Assembly (NCBI GenBank): GCA_949358305.1
Contig: OX442314.1
Coordinates: 32,669,608 to 32,733,607, forward strand
Origin: Strigamia acuminata
Lineage: Eukaryota > Arthropoda > Chilopoda > Geophilomorpha > Linotaeniidae
DNA length: 64,000 nt
Direction: 5' to 3'
The notes under the pieces were generated by a model that was given only the letters and a program-made list of their open reading frames with translations, searched no databases and was not told the origin of the DNA. Positions 1 to 12,000 of the stretch are shown one piece after another. The position numbers and the translations under genes are program-made. Numbering within the stretch: the stretch's first letter is position 1; each line of letters starts with the position of its first letter.

Positions 1-93
1 TCCCAAACCGAGTTTCCGAATGACGGTGTACCTGGCATGAAATAAGTCGCCGATTTTCACCAGAAGGTAACCACCAATTCCGAAGTCTTCCAT
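1..93 (-). CDS. SRPK-like serine/threonine kinase, first coding exon (partial)
   Basis: Read on the minus strand, an ATG at 93-91 opens 31 codons that run off the left edge. The peptide contains GYLLVKIGDLFHARY followed by TVIRKLGLG. This closely resembles the start of the kinase domain of SR-protein kinases, where a GY..VKIGDLF..RY.VIRKLG.G pattern precedes the glycine-rich ATP loop. SRPKs phosphorylate RS-domain splicing factors. Only the N-terminal lip of the N-lobe is visible; the catalytic Lys, HRD and DFG motifs lie outside the window. The residue before the last loop glycine is Leu, where SRPKs I know have Trp. The region upstream on the minus strand contains a short stretch that could end a 5' UTR intron, but this is not decisive. 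The gene points away from everything else here. Orientation and family are fairly sure; functionality cannot be judged from 31 residues. Confidence 0.78.
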   Translation of the reverse strand, partial: MEDFGIGGYLLVKIGDLFHARYTVIRKLGLG

Positions 94-192
94 TGCTATT
101 GCTACTTACTGTGTTATTAAGTTATCGAGTTTGCTGATTTGGCTCTGATAGTCAGAATATGAGTTCTAGTTTCTAGCTGCTTGGTTTATATA

Positions 193-698
193 TGCCTTGA
201 TTTCGGGTACGTCGGTCAAACGTATCGTGTGGGCTGTCGACACGTTGGCTTGACGTTCGACATTTACTCACGTTTTTGAGTTGGTGACGGAGCATTGCAG
301 AACGTACTAACAACGTTACTTAATAGATTCGTTCTACACAAAACGTGCAGAACGAAAAAAATCGGGATGCCTGGCTTCTCTGCGGGGGTCCTCGTGACCT
401 TAACTTCACAGTTCGCACATTTCTCCGTATGTTTCTGTTATGTTAAGACATTTTGGTTTATGGTTCTGGAGGATTCTCGTATAACTGAGCTGTAGTTAAG
501 GTATATGCGTGGAATTAAAAAAAAACAGAAAGATTCCTAAGGTGTGGTTTTCCCTCTGCATTTGTTTGGTTGGGGTGGAAAAATGAGTAGTAAACCAATT
601 AAGAGCCAATTACAAGGGCGACAAGCGATAGCAGTCTTTTTATTTTCTTTTTTTCCTGGCACTTTGCGCCAGCTGAGAAATAATATGATCGCCGGGGA
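193..698. repeat. Duplicated block A, copy 1 (partner at 59656-60188)
   Basis: This stretch matches 59656-60188 almost base for base, apart from a few substitutions and small indels. Similarity starts abruptly at 193/59656 and stops at 698/60188. A shorter part (about 545-620) also resembles the DNA upstream of both receptor genes (about 5470-5530 and 22680-22750). A 66-codon open frame is present in both copies but shows no family I recognise, and its start is not supported. It may be a transposon end or a relic of the locus duplication; I saw no terminal inverted repeats or target duplication. Confidence 0.75.
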
Positions 699-969
699 TC
701 ATTAGGCACCCTAGAGTTGAGTTCACTTTTCAGTTTTTCAAGGGACCATGGATTTAAAACAATTTATAATAGACTTGCACTCTTTTGTTGAAAAATTACT
801 TTTGCAAGCTCGTTGCAATCCGTGACCCCCTTATTATTCTGTCAACTTGTTTTCAAACACAAATTAGTGATTTTCTGGGGCTCGTGATGTTTATTAAACG
901 TTTTCAGGGGTTGTTGAAGAAGCTGTGACCTCGAACTGAAAAGTATTTTAGAATGTAGAACTACAAATC
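699..969. other. Intergenic DNA, no feature recognised
   Basis: AT-rich sequence linking block A to block B. No open frame, terminal repeat or RNA gene was recognised. Confidence 0.5.
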
Positions 970-1375
970 TGGAGCGTTTTTGCCAGAGTTTTTCTATTTC
1001 TTCGCCAGATGGCAATAGTGTGCTGCTTCACAACAACATGGACGCAGCGAAAACAATTGGCTGAAATGGTAAGAATTGTATAACTGGATTAAACATTTCT
1101 TGAAATGATAAAATATTCTATTGTTTAGATGGACTGAGCTGCGTAGAACACATTTTAAGTTTCACGAGGTGTCAACCAAAGGGGTCATCATAAGACGAGT
1201 TAAAATGCGCCATGTTGAACGTGCGCTGATTTGCTCGGGTAAGTAACAAAATTGACACAAACTCAAACATTAATCATCGCAAATATCAGTCGGAATGAGA
1301 TGAACTTTGGCCGTTTTTAATGAACGATGTAAATCAGAGCTGGATTTAAGTATTGCCAGACCGTACGCTTTTGAG
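970..1375. repeat. Duplicated block B, copy 1 (partner at 21130-21546), with intron-like signals
   Basis: A diverged copy of 21130-21546. Both copies keep a short segment with CGCCAGATGGC, then a GT-AG interval of about 60 bp (roughly 1070-1130 here, with donor GTAAGA and a TTTAG acceptor), then a block beginning TGACTGAGCTGCGTAGAA and ending at a GTAAGT-like or GTAAGC donor. The block after the acceptor is open in one frame here but is interrupted in the partner. It could be a spliced non-coding transcript or a decayed coding exon. Confidence 0.5.
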
Positions 1376-3640
1376 TCAAACTCAATTCCATCTAACATCA
1401 TCATGTGTTCTTTGCAGGGTTGAGTACCCGTGTGACGATGACGGAATTATTAACAATTACTGGTGCTAAAGTGTGAACTGTGTGTGAGATAAAGTGAAAT
1501 AATACCAAATAATGTTTTTCAAAACATGAACAATTTAACACGAATAATTATACAAAACTAAGACCGACAAATGGTCATTAAAACGAGTGAGATTAAACTA
1601 TACAATAAAGTGACTGAATAGCCCTAAAATAATATCAAGTTGGTCCGGTATTTTCTCCTTTGAAATAAGAGATTTGACTTTCTTATTTCGGGCGTAATTA
1701 CAGGTGTCGTCTCCAATCGGTCTGATTATCGTCTCGCTCAAATTCCCGTGGTTCTATTTGATGTAATGGAATTAATTAACAAATATTATCTGAGATATGC
1801 GGTTGTCTTTTATTGCATCGTCACAACTTTGGGAGATCATTGGTTTAAATACCTGCTAAGCTTAGCAGATATTTACCAATTGATCAGTTTATAATTAGCG
1901 AAATAATTATAAAGTAAGTTGGAAAGTGGAAAATGTCACATTTATAAATAATCAACTCATAGCTTGTACTCAAGTATGGTTGAAATTATTTATCTTGGGG
2001 TTCCTGTTCTGGTTGTTTACAAACTTATAACTTGTTTTCCAGTTATAGCTTGTAACAGAGAATAAACCTCGAGTGCGCGCAACGGATTCATGCCAAATTT
2101 ACTAATAAATCTGACCATGAAATGTAGGGATTTGTTTAATTAGATTACTAATAATCTAATTGCCAAATCTGGAAATCTATGAAATAAATATTAAATTAGT
2201 AACTGATGACTTCAATAGCCTATAGCTATCAATTGCCCCTACGTGCAACAAACTGTACTAAATACAGCAAAGTGAACTGAAATTCACCAAAGCGGCCCTA
2301 AGTCCACCAAATTGTCTTACAACAACAAAACCGAAGCGAAGCGAAGCATAGAAAAAGGGCTCAAGTAATATCAGAAATCAGAAAACCAAACAAGAGCTCT
2401 GTATTTCCGGTTGTACGGAAATATATACTCATCTTGAAGAATGAGTTGGCCATTGCTCCAATAGAAACACTGGTCACTCACATTTGTCCAATCCTAGGAA
2501 ATAGGAAGTGGTTAACTGAGACATAGTCTTCTACTAAGTCAGCCCAGGAACTGGATAAGGAGGACACATTCGAGTCTCTTTCCTTAACTCGAAAAGTGGC
2601 TCAAACACTCTGTGGGTGGTGAGGGGTGACTTAATCCTTTGGCCAAGTTTGTGTCTAGAATCATAACAGAACTGGTTAAATAGTCACACAAATATATTAT
2701 ATTAATCTAATATAATGTGTGGAGACAGGGGAAATTATATAAAACCTTGATTTTAGATAATTAACACATGAATGATGTACAAATTCGAATTTACCGCTAA
2801 AAGAATAAATCGCGCTATCTATTGGTGAACTTAGCTTTTAATATGACGTCGTAATCGTCACACCCTCTTCATCGTCATCAATTAAATCTTTGCAACGTAT
2901 TGCATGTCTTTCGGAAGTTGTTTCTCTCTTTCTGAGCTCTCCTTTAATTTTTATTTTGATTAAACACTGTTTGAGCGAAATCCTATTGTTGCTCTTCAAC
3001 TGGCTGACTGGTCTTTGCCTTTTTCCGGATCACTTTGGCGGCTTCCTTCCTTTTGACCCTCTGCTTTTCAACTCGTTCGCGTTTTCTAAATTAAATTGCT
3101 ACTCATTGTTGATAATTAAACTTTCTGTGAGCAAATAGCTTGATCGATCAAAGATGAAATGATCTGCTAGTTTCAATAAGCCGGAGTTAGTTCAATTTAC
3201 GAATTAACCGAGGTCAAAAGTGATCTTTTTTTTCTAGAACTGTTTGCGAGTGATTATGTCGGTAGCAGGAAAACAAGAAATTGATCGGATAAATGGAAAA
3301 CCTGGAATTGATTTGATTTACGGAAAACTCGAAATTTATGTGGTAACAATGACGAAACTGTATATTATTCACTTCCTACAATTAAAACTGAGTCTTAGTA
3401 CCTAATAATCTGAAGGAGAAATGATTATGTAGAATAGTTGCCATAAAAAAAACTTTTGGCACCAACAAAGAACAAGGAGTGAAGATTGGGTTGAGTGAAT
3501 ATTTACAGATTTGAAGAGTGTAAGGCAGTCTGATGAATCAAAAATCAATTTATTCAGCCCATAAAATGTTATTTATCAACGTTAGACCTTTTAATTTCAA
3601 TTTAAAAAGAAATTCCACACATTTTGCGGGCCACAAATTC
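1376..3640. other. AT-rich intergenic DNA with palindromes
   Basis: No convincing gene. It contains imperfect palindromes: about 1835-1886 (centred on CTGCTAAGCTTAGCAG), 1888-1914 (TTATAATTA and its complement), and about 2690-2722 (ATATTATATTAATC and its complement). An 82-codon frame at 2890-3138 has no recognisable domain and lacks support. Confidence 0.45.
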
Positions 3641-5440
3641 GGTTGAGTCCGCTAAAATCGGACGTCCGGCTTCTCTGCGCGACTTTTTAGGCGATGTCGT
3701 TTAGTGTCGTTGGCAGTGTGTGACGGTTTATAAGTGCTATTTATTAATAACACGGCCGAATTTTAAGTGTTTTTGGCAAAACCCGCATTTGTCAATGCTC
3801 AAAGTCGCCACTAGATGGCGCGATTACATTTCGGCGGTAAATTCGAAAGGCGAGTTGAGAAACTAGTAAATAAATATAAGAATATATTTATTTGTATAAA
3901 ACAACACTTTATTAAGATTAATATAAATATATATTAATGATTATTGTTCACACTAAGTGATTGTAATCTCTAGTTCAGCAGAAATGGAGATTTGGTAATC
4001 CATCGATCAATCGATCGATGTGATTGGTGGATCCATTTCCGGTCCTGGGTATCCAGTTCCGGTTGTGGTGTGAATTAGCATATTGCTCCTCCGTATCCAC
4101 TTCCGGTGATACGGGATTGGAGGGATTCGTGGAACCCATGTTCCAATTGGTTGATTGGATTAATCCTTAATCCAGCCAGGTTATATAAACCCAAACAACC
4201 GGCCATTCCGGGGCTCTGTTTGATTATTTCTGTTTGGTATTATTACTTAAGAAATATGATTCGTTGTCCATGAAAAACCACTTGGTTCTTTGCTGATTTA
4301 TTCACAAAGAACCGCTGCATGATTCTACAGAATCATGCGACCACCGGCAATTGAAGCCGACGTATTGGATTGTTATGCTGCATACATGTTTCAATTTACG
4401 GTCTCGCCGAGGAGAACCTGCCTTCTGTGCAATTCAGTATCCTCCGGGCAGGACTGAGTGGTCATTTTCGGTATGAACGCATCTCGTAACTGCGAGTAAG
4501 CACCGGGACTGTTGAGAGTTGGTTCCTTCACCTGATGGTGCCAAAGCAGTCTGTTTCACAGTAACCACGAGTAGCACCAAATGTTTGGCAAGCTGATTCT
4601 CATGGTATTCGGTGCCAAAGCAGTCGTTTTGTTATTAGTACTGCGAAGGACTAAACTGCTGTGCGGAGCCGCGAGCTATCGACTCCTGTGCACGTGATAC
4701 CGTCAATCGCTAGACGAACGACCGTATTGCGGCGCAGGGGACGCTTGATACCGTTCTGCATGGCAAGGCGTTTTCTATCGACGGCAATTGTGTGTTGCGA
4801 CGGGAAGTCTAACATTTATCCTTTACATTTACGACAGAACAATATTAACTTGGCAACAAGTTAATTAATCAAGTCAGAAGACTTAAAACACGAATACATT
4901 GAACTCAATGTAACGAATTAAGTTAACAACAACTTATCGACGAAATATCTAAATCAGGAAATCACAACGATACGAATTAAATATAATTCGTGAGACGGAC
5001 TATTGATAAGTAAATGAATACATTTACTTACACCAATATCCAACCTAAAGTTGTGGCGGTGCACATGAGTCAACCGCATCTCTCAGATCTCTCGATTCAT
5101 CGACGTGCGATGATTTACACAAGCGAACCAAGGAACCAGTGAAGCCGTATCGGACTCCAGGAGACAGCCATCCGGCTTAGATGACATCTGTAAAACAGGT
5201 CGAGCGATGGGGAAACCGCTCCCGCATCTTCGACACGTAATGATATTGTTTCAGGGCCAATTGGCCAATTTATTGTATAGTTTAATCAGTACGTTAACTT
5301 GCCAAATGTCGGCATTAGTCCTATGTATAATTTAGCTTCGATTCTATTGTTTGCCAACAATAAACTGTCTTGTATTTATCTCGTATTGTATTCACTGTTT
5401 ATTTATTGCGATCTATCCCCGGTACCATTGTTAAATGGGA
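3641..5440. other. Intergenic DNA; possible LTR-like promoter region, unassigned
   Basis: At 3650-3740 there is a short relative of the duplicated upstream blocks (GGCTTCTCTGCG, then GATGTCGTTTAGTGT). From about 3950 to 5290 the base composition is more GC-rich and includes a TATA-like TTATATAAA near 4183 and a series of short direct repeats (GGTGCCAAAGCAGTC at about 4539 and 4611). This could be a solo LTR or a promoter, but I found no second copy, no TG..CA ends and no target duplication, so I leave it unassigned. No coding region was recognised. Confidence 0.3.
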
Positions 5441-6052
5441 GTTGTGGTCGTCACCGTCACAAGTGGTATTCAAAAGTGTGCTTTTCCTTTTTATTTGGTT
5501 TGGTTGGAAAAATGAGTAGAAGCTACGGCAGTCTTTACTTTTATTTTTTACAGGAAAAATATTTACAAAAACAATCTTGTTTTATTTGTCATAGTGTGCT
5601 TGCAAGTAAAACTTTGCACAGTAAATCAATACAAATAACTTTTGAATGATTAATATTTCAAGTTATGAATGTGGAGCCGTGTCTGTCTTTTGCTGTACAA
5701 CTATACTGGAATTGGGATCCTTTCACGTTTCAACGTCATTATTGTACGTCATTTCTGCTACAAAGAAAATCGTTACAGCTGTGTTGTTTACCTTTTCCAG
5801 CACATAGAAAAACGTCAAAAGAAGAAAATTTTGTTATTGGACCCGCCCTCAGGTTCCTTGGACATTCACGACATGTTTGTTGATTGTAGACTCCGCATGC
5901 CAATTAATTCATAACTTATTAATTTAAATCGAGTTAACTGGGCAACAGTTGCCAAAGCAAATCACCAGCAAATGAATAATTAACATAGTGTGGTCGTGTA
6001 TTTTGTATCGTGCATGTTGTGATTAACGGCCAAGATGTGGGCAACTCGGAGA
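5441..6052 (+). repeat. Upstream region of receptor gene 1, duplicated before gene 2
   Basis: This region is repeated upstream of gene 2 as 22650-23000 plus 25055-25361; the second copy is interrupted by the foldback element at 23001-25054. The two copies share long stretches with scattered substitutions, so it probably holds the promoter and 5' UTR of both genes. No obvious TATA box was singled out. Short open frames here are not conserved between copies in a way that suggests protein. Confidence 0.6.
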
Positions 6053-9000
6053 ATGAACGTTCTAAGAGTTTGTTTTGTTTGCTTCTTTTCTGGATTTATT
6101 GGCATTTCAAACAGTAATCGTTTAAGAATTATATAAATTGAAAAAAATTCTGGCAACTAATCAGGGTATGTGTACATTTACCTTTAATTTTAGCACGAGA
6201 AAACACTTCTTTAACTAACTCACACTTTGCTGACTATAATGAACTCGATTTTCAATTATCTAAAATTGTACAAATCACAAACATGAGAAGAATACACATA
6301 ATTTATTATCAGGATGATTATGGTTAGTAAAAATCCCAAATATTATTTAGGTTTATGTATTTATTTATCTTCCGTTCTTATTCTAGTTTCAAACTGTTTG
6401 ACGAAATTAATCCGTTTCAATTGGATTGGAAAAATTCAAATGTCAGCACATCGATTCAGTAATACGTCATTAGATTTCGATTATACTCCTTTCCAGCTGA
6501 TTCTCATTTGGATCGAAAGTTTTGAGCATGTAAAGATCTAATCATCATTCTAGTTATATTTGTCGACCGACTGCCATGAATGTGTGACTGGTATGGTTTT
6601 CTCCATGGCAGCGTGGGGACTTGTTACCGTGGGGTGGGGAGCATACTGACTTAAATAAGACAAGGAACTCCAGATTGTTTGGTTTGTGACTGGTATGGTC
6701 TTCGCCAGTGCAATCAGGGGACTGAAGACACTGGTTTGGGACGCATACTCACGTAAATCTACGAGAACTCCCCTAATATTAGTTGGTTGGCCTTTATTAA
6801 AGTTGTCTAGGGGTGTGGGGAATCCCGCTACCCGTTGCGGGAGTGCCACGAAGGCACGCCGCACCGGCAACAGACCCGTCACACACTGGGCGCGAGCCCA
6901 ATGGGTGACGTGGTCGGTTCGACCTAGGACGATTTACTACAGGACTTTACATCTAGCAAAATTTAATTGTTAGACCGTCAAGCGATTCTGTCTTGTGAAG
7001 GTAGCACCATTCAGCAGAAACGGCACAAAATGACGTCATTTTGCGGGCAAATGGCGGACAACTGATATGACATCCCGCATTTGCATTTTAAGAGGACATT
7101 TATATTTTATGTTCAAGTTAAAAATAATATCTGAAAATTATTTATTACATTTTTAGATATTATTTTTAAATCGAACGTTAAATAAAATTGAACTACCGTA
7201 CTGCCTCTATTTAACGCCGGGCCTCGATTAAACGCCGGGGGTTAGGCGGAGTGTAGTGCACTAAATGCCGCCGAAAGCCGACCCGCCCGGGAGGGGGTCG
7301 GCTTAGAAAAATTAATAAACGCCCCGGCGTTAAATCGAGGCAGTACGGTATGTTATAACATTCTCCAAAAATGTAAATGTGGGATGTAAATTGTCCGCCA
7401 TTTGCCTGCAAAAAGTTTTAACAATGCAACGACAGATTGCTCCTTCTTCGCATTTCTACGGGACAATTTAGATTTCAAAAAAATGGCGGATGTGAAGTCC
7501 TGGGGTTAATCGTCCTAGGTTCGACTAAACATTTGTGTCGTACTCACCTACGACTCGTGTATCCGCTCATGGAGGCTGCACTATGGAATCCGCTATAGCA
7601 CTGAGTATGAACGTGGTGAATGGTGAGGAGTACAGAGTCCAACCCGGGACACGTCCTGTCCCTCAGATGAATACCTTCTCCTCTCGTGCAGACACGTCCT
7701 TCTCAGTCCGTGTCCAACACACTACTGCTTACTCCTCTCCTCAACACACCACTCCACTTCCTCCTCCCCGGGCTAGGTCAATCATCCACAGAGAGGATGA
7801 CCTTTGGGGCCGTATGGCGGTGTGTGGCAGTGCCGCAGGTCACCTGGGTGGCCTGACGGTCACAGGTTGTTGGCCTTTATTACTGTAGTCTCGTTGTTTA
7901 GGGGTTGGAGACTCCCATCTATCCACATGTTGGCGATGTTGCGAAAGCATATTTTCTAGTTCTAATCCTAACAGTATACACTTGTTTTACATTTTAAAAT
8001 AAATAATTATTTCAGCTTGACCAATATACTTTTTCATCAATTGAAAATAAAGTGTTGATATTTGTCATCAAAGAAACACGAGGAACTCCAAATCCAAAGC
8101 ATGATCTCGATTTGCCCTTATTACAGGATCTCATCATATGGAGACAGAATACAGTTTACTTATACACATTTGCTCAACACAGTAATGTATGAGTCAATAG
8201 TTAAAGTATTATTAACATTATGTTTGCAGAATGTTCATTTTGTTCTTAATTAACTTTCCCATAGCCACGGTGGGTCAGAAAAATAACAAAAGTAGTAAAA
8301 CAACTATAACTCTTTTTTTAATGAAAATTAATTTAGGGGACCAGCTTTAATTCCTCCAAAAATATTTTTTTCTAAATTTATAATTACAAAGTTCTAATGT
8401 TATTTCGATTAGGAATAAGTTAAACCAATAATAATTATAATATTTACAACATAAAACACAATTACGTGAGCGCCGTACACTGTTTTGCCACTTTTTAGCA
8501 CTAGGCGGTATATTGAAACGATTCTGCGCATGTGCACAATCTTAAAATTTCCAGGTGCAAGTGCAATCACATTTTTCCTGGCCTCAGCACATGTCAAACC
8601 AGAAAAAATGCGATTGCACCAGAAGAAAAAAGATTCTGCACATGCGCAGAAGCATTTTAAAAGAAGGCCGATTTGACCGACCACAGCTAGCAACGTGTGG
8701 TAGCCAGGCTTGGCTATGGGAAGGTTAACACCGTTTATTTCAACACATCTAAAAGTACAAATCTGCTCGTTCAAAACGATACAGGGTCATTAATTGATGA
8801 CACCAAAATGAAAACCACTGTTACAGATTAAAGATAGGTGCAATGTTTGTCTACAAAGATTAACATTCAGTATATTTGATTTTTAAAATATATTAACTAT
8901 ACTGTATAATTTAAAATAAAATAAGGAAGTTTATTTATATTATACATATTTTTTAAATCTAATATTACAGAATTTTAGCTTGCAGTTATTGAAACATCAG

Positions 9001-12000
9001 TCTGATGGTAACATTTTCCAAACAACCAACTTAGGGATAAATTGTGCGGAGCAACAAAAATGTCAATTTGAAAAGATATCTCAAACTCCAGTGATTCTGA
9101 AAAAACAAAATTGTACTGTAGCCCAGGTAAAGCATGCTACTACTAGTACAATTGAAATAGTAATTACAAATAATATTGCATGGCAGATTTATGAGTGTGA
9201 TGTATTCGATAACAAATGTCCAAGTCTTATTGTGTACAATAGATGAGTAGCTTTTATGTGGCGTTCGGCATGAAAGCCAACATTTAAGTTAGTGGCTAAA
9301 AGCCTGTTACATAACATGTGATAATTCTATACAATTATTGCCGCCAGAGGGCGATGGTTAAATACGTCATATTATAATACACAACAATGGGAACAACTAA
9401 TAGGGAGGAGGTAAAGCTGAATGGTGCAAGTGTGTCACGAAAGGTCCAGTGTAAATCTACCCAGCACAGAAAGCAGTTGTGAATGGGCCTTCCACAGAGG
9501 TAAACAAATGTTCACTATGGGTGGACTTTTCCAGAGAAAACAAAGTCAATCCAACCCCTCTGTGTAATTACCCTTATCCATTTTGGTCAATGCCTATGGT
9601 CTAACGGTGTTACGGCATGATCTTATCTATGGCAACTTGGGGACGTGTTACCATGGGGTAGGACGCATGCTCATGTAAATAAAGGTAGGGACTCCAGATT
9701 GTTGGGTGATTGTCCTTTATTAATCTCTTTGTCTAGGGGTCGGTCTCCCATCTACCTGGAGTGTTCAACTCCATTGGTCAGTTTGACCATTTTGTTTTGT
9801 ATGACACGCTGACCCCAGCTCCACCTATCTTAACTTTTTAATAAAATTCACTTATGCTAATTCGTTAACCAACATGGTCGTTCTTTTTGCCTCTCCAACA
9901 TAATTAACGTTCAACAGCTCGAGAAACACAATATTGGCGACGAGAATGGTTCAATCTTCAACAATCCACACGGTAGAAGTAAAAATTGTGCTTTTTTGAG
10001 AACTTTTGCGAACTTTTTGATCAACTTTGGACCGTTGCTGACCACGCGTCTCCACGTTAGGCCTAGTTGCTTATTCTTCAATTTTTCGTGTTTGTGCTCG
10101 CTTTTCCGACCGTTTGCCATCAAATATGTCGATCAAAGGCACACCCAAAGAATACGACCCGACAGATGACTGGGAATTATACTGTATGCGGATGACCAGC
10201 ATATTCAAGTGTAATAAAATCGAAGATGACGAGGAGAAAGTCCACACGCTGCTATCATACGTGGGTATGCCGACTTTCAAGCAGTTGGTTACCCTAGCCG
10301 CTCCGAAGACACCAGCAGAAGTCAAATACGCGGATTTAATCGCCCTGATGCAGAAAAATGTGCGCCCAAAGCCGCTCGTTCTCGCTGAAATTCGACGCTT
10401 CCACCATCGCGATCGTTTGCAGAGAGAGAAGGTATTGGAGTATTCCTTGGCTCTACAAGAACTGGCCCAGAATTGTAAGTTTACAGACAAAGCTGATGAA
10501 CTTAGAAATCGTTTTTTGTGCGGACTTAACAACGAGCAAGTCCAGCAAGCTCTCACATTGAAAGAGAACTTGACTTTTGATGAGGCGGTTGAGTTTGCGG
10601 CGTCTGCGGAGATCTCACGCAAGGAGTTTTCCGAAATTGCTGCGAAACCAGCTTTATCTGCACCAGTTCATAAAGTTAACGATTTCAAACCACGCCACAA
10701 TAACAAGAAGTGGGGTGGGAAACGCTCGACGAAGGACACCTCATCGTTCACGGCTCCGCAGCACTCATCTCGTAAGCAGGGAAATGGATCTGCGTGTTCA
10801 TCGTGCGGTAGGAATGGCCACTCTCGCGAGACGTGTTGGTTCAAAGACGCCAAATGTTACGGCTGTGGCAAAACGAGCCATATTCGTCCGGTTTGTCGTT
10901 CATTAACGCAACACAACGCTCCGACTCATTCTGTTGGCGTTTTGGACGATTTGACGTTCTATCGTGTCCAGACTCATCACAAGCAGGTGGTAAACTCGGT
11001 CCATTTGCCGCGTGTGCATCCAGTCTTCGTCACCGTGCGTATCGACGGTTTCGACCTTGACATGGAGCTTGATACGGGTGCCAGTGCATCGATTATAAGT
11101 TTGGACATTTACTTAAAACATTTTTCTCGTTTTCCCTTACAGACCATTCCGTGCGGCATGACGACGTTTACTGGACAACAAATTCCGATGGAGAGGATAA
11201 TCGAGGTTCCAGTCGTGTACAAGAATCGAAATTTTCTTTTGCCGCTGTGCATTGCACGGGATGGTCCTGTACCGTTGCTGGGACGAGGTCGGCTCTGCAT
11301 GTTTGGTTTGCTATCGAAAACTGCAGAAGCTGTGGGTGCCAAAATCAACAAAGTCGACACGATTGCTCCCGAAGCTGCTGTCCTTGATGCCACCACACAG
11401 AAGGAATTGGATGCAGTGTTACTAAAACATGAACTCATTTTTAGGGACGAAATTGGCTGTCTGAACACGTCGCAGGCCCACATTGACATCAATCCTACTG
11501 TCCAGCCTATCTTCTTGAAGGCGTATCCAGTTCCTAAATCGCCATGAAGTCACTTGTCGAAGCTGAATTGGAAAGACTCCGTTCGCTTGGCATCATCACT
11601 CCGGTCGCGTCATCGCGCTGGGAGACACCAGTAATGCACGTTAAGAAGGCAGACGGAACAATTAAGTTGGCTGGTTGCTACAATAGGACCATCAACAAGG
11701 CCATTCGCCCAAATTCGTATCCGCTTCCTTTGTTTGCTGACATTACTACTAAGTTATCCGGAGGGGAAACTTATTCCATTCTTGATATGACTTCGGCATA
11801 TAACCAAATCGAATTGGATCCAGAAAGTCAAATGTGTTGCACTATTAATATCCATCTTGGTCTTTTCAGGGTCAACCGGCTTTTCTACGGTATTTCGTCC
11901 GCCCCAGCAATTTTCCAGAGGGAGATGGACATCCTGACTGCCAAGATTGAAAGCACACAGCCATTTATAGACGATTCGGCGCTTACCGGTGTGACAAATG

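Larger units (their letters stand above)
6685..7864. mobile_element. Solo LTR 1 of the TGTGAC family, carrying a nested MITE
   Basis: The element starts TGTGACTGG and ends GGTCACA, with inverted ends TGTGAC/GGTCACA. It is flanked by a 4-bp direct repeat GGTT (6681-6684 and 7865-7868). Without the nested MITE and its duplication the LTR is about 578 bp. It inserted into an older piece of the same family (about 6583-6684 and 7869-7960) that is also present, without this insertion, in gene 2 at about 26260-26400. It carries an AATAAA on the minus strand (TTTATTAAAGTTGTCTAGG on plus), so transcription orientation is open. Confidence 0.7.

Noticed and set aside
10071-10622. 183-codon minus-strand frame
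   Set aside because: Antisense to the Gypsy-1 Gag; no independent domain.
11544-11547. Programmed recoding at the ATGA overlap of Gypsy-1
   Set aside because: The overlap falls inside the start of RT rather than between Gag and protease, and the element carries other lesions, so a mutation is simpler.
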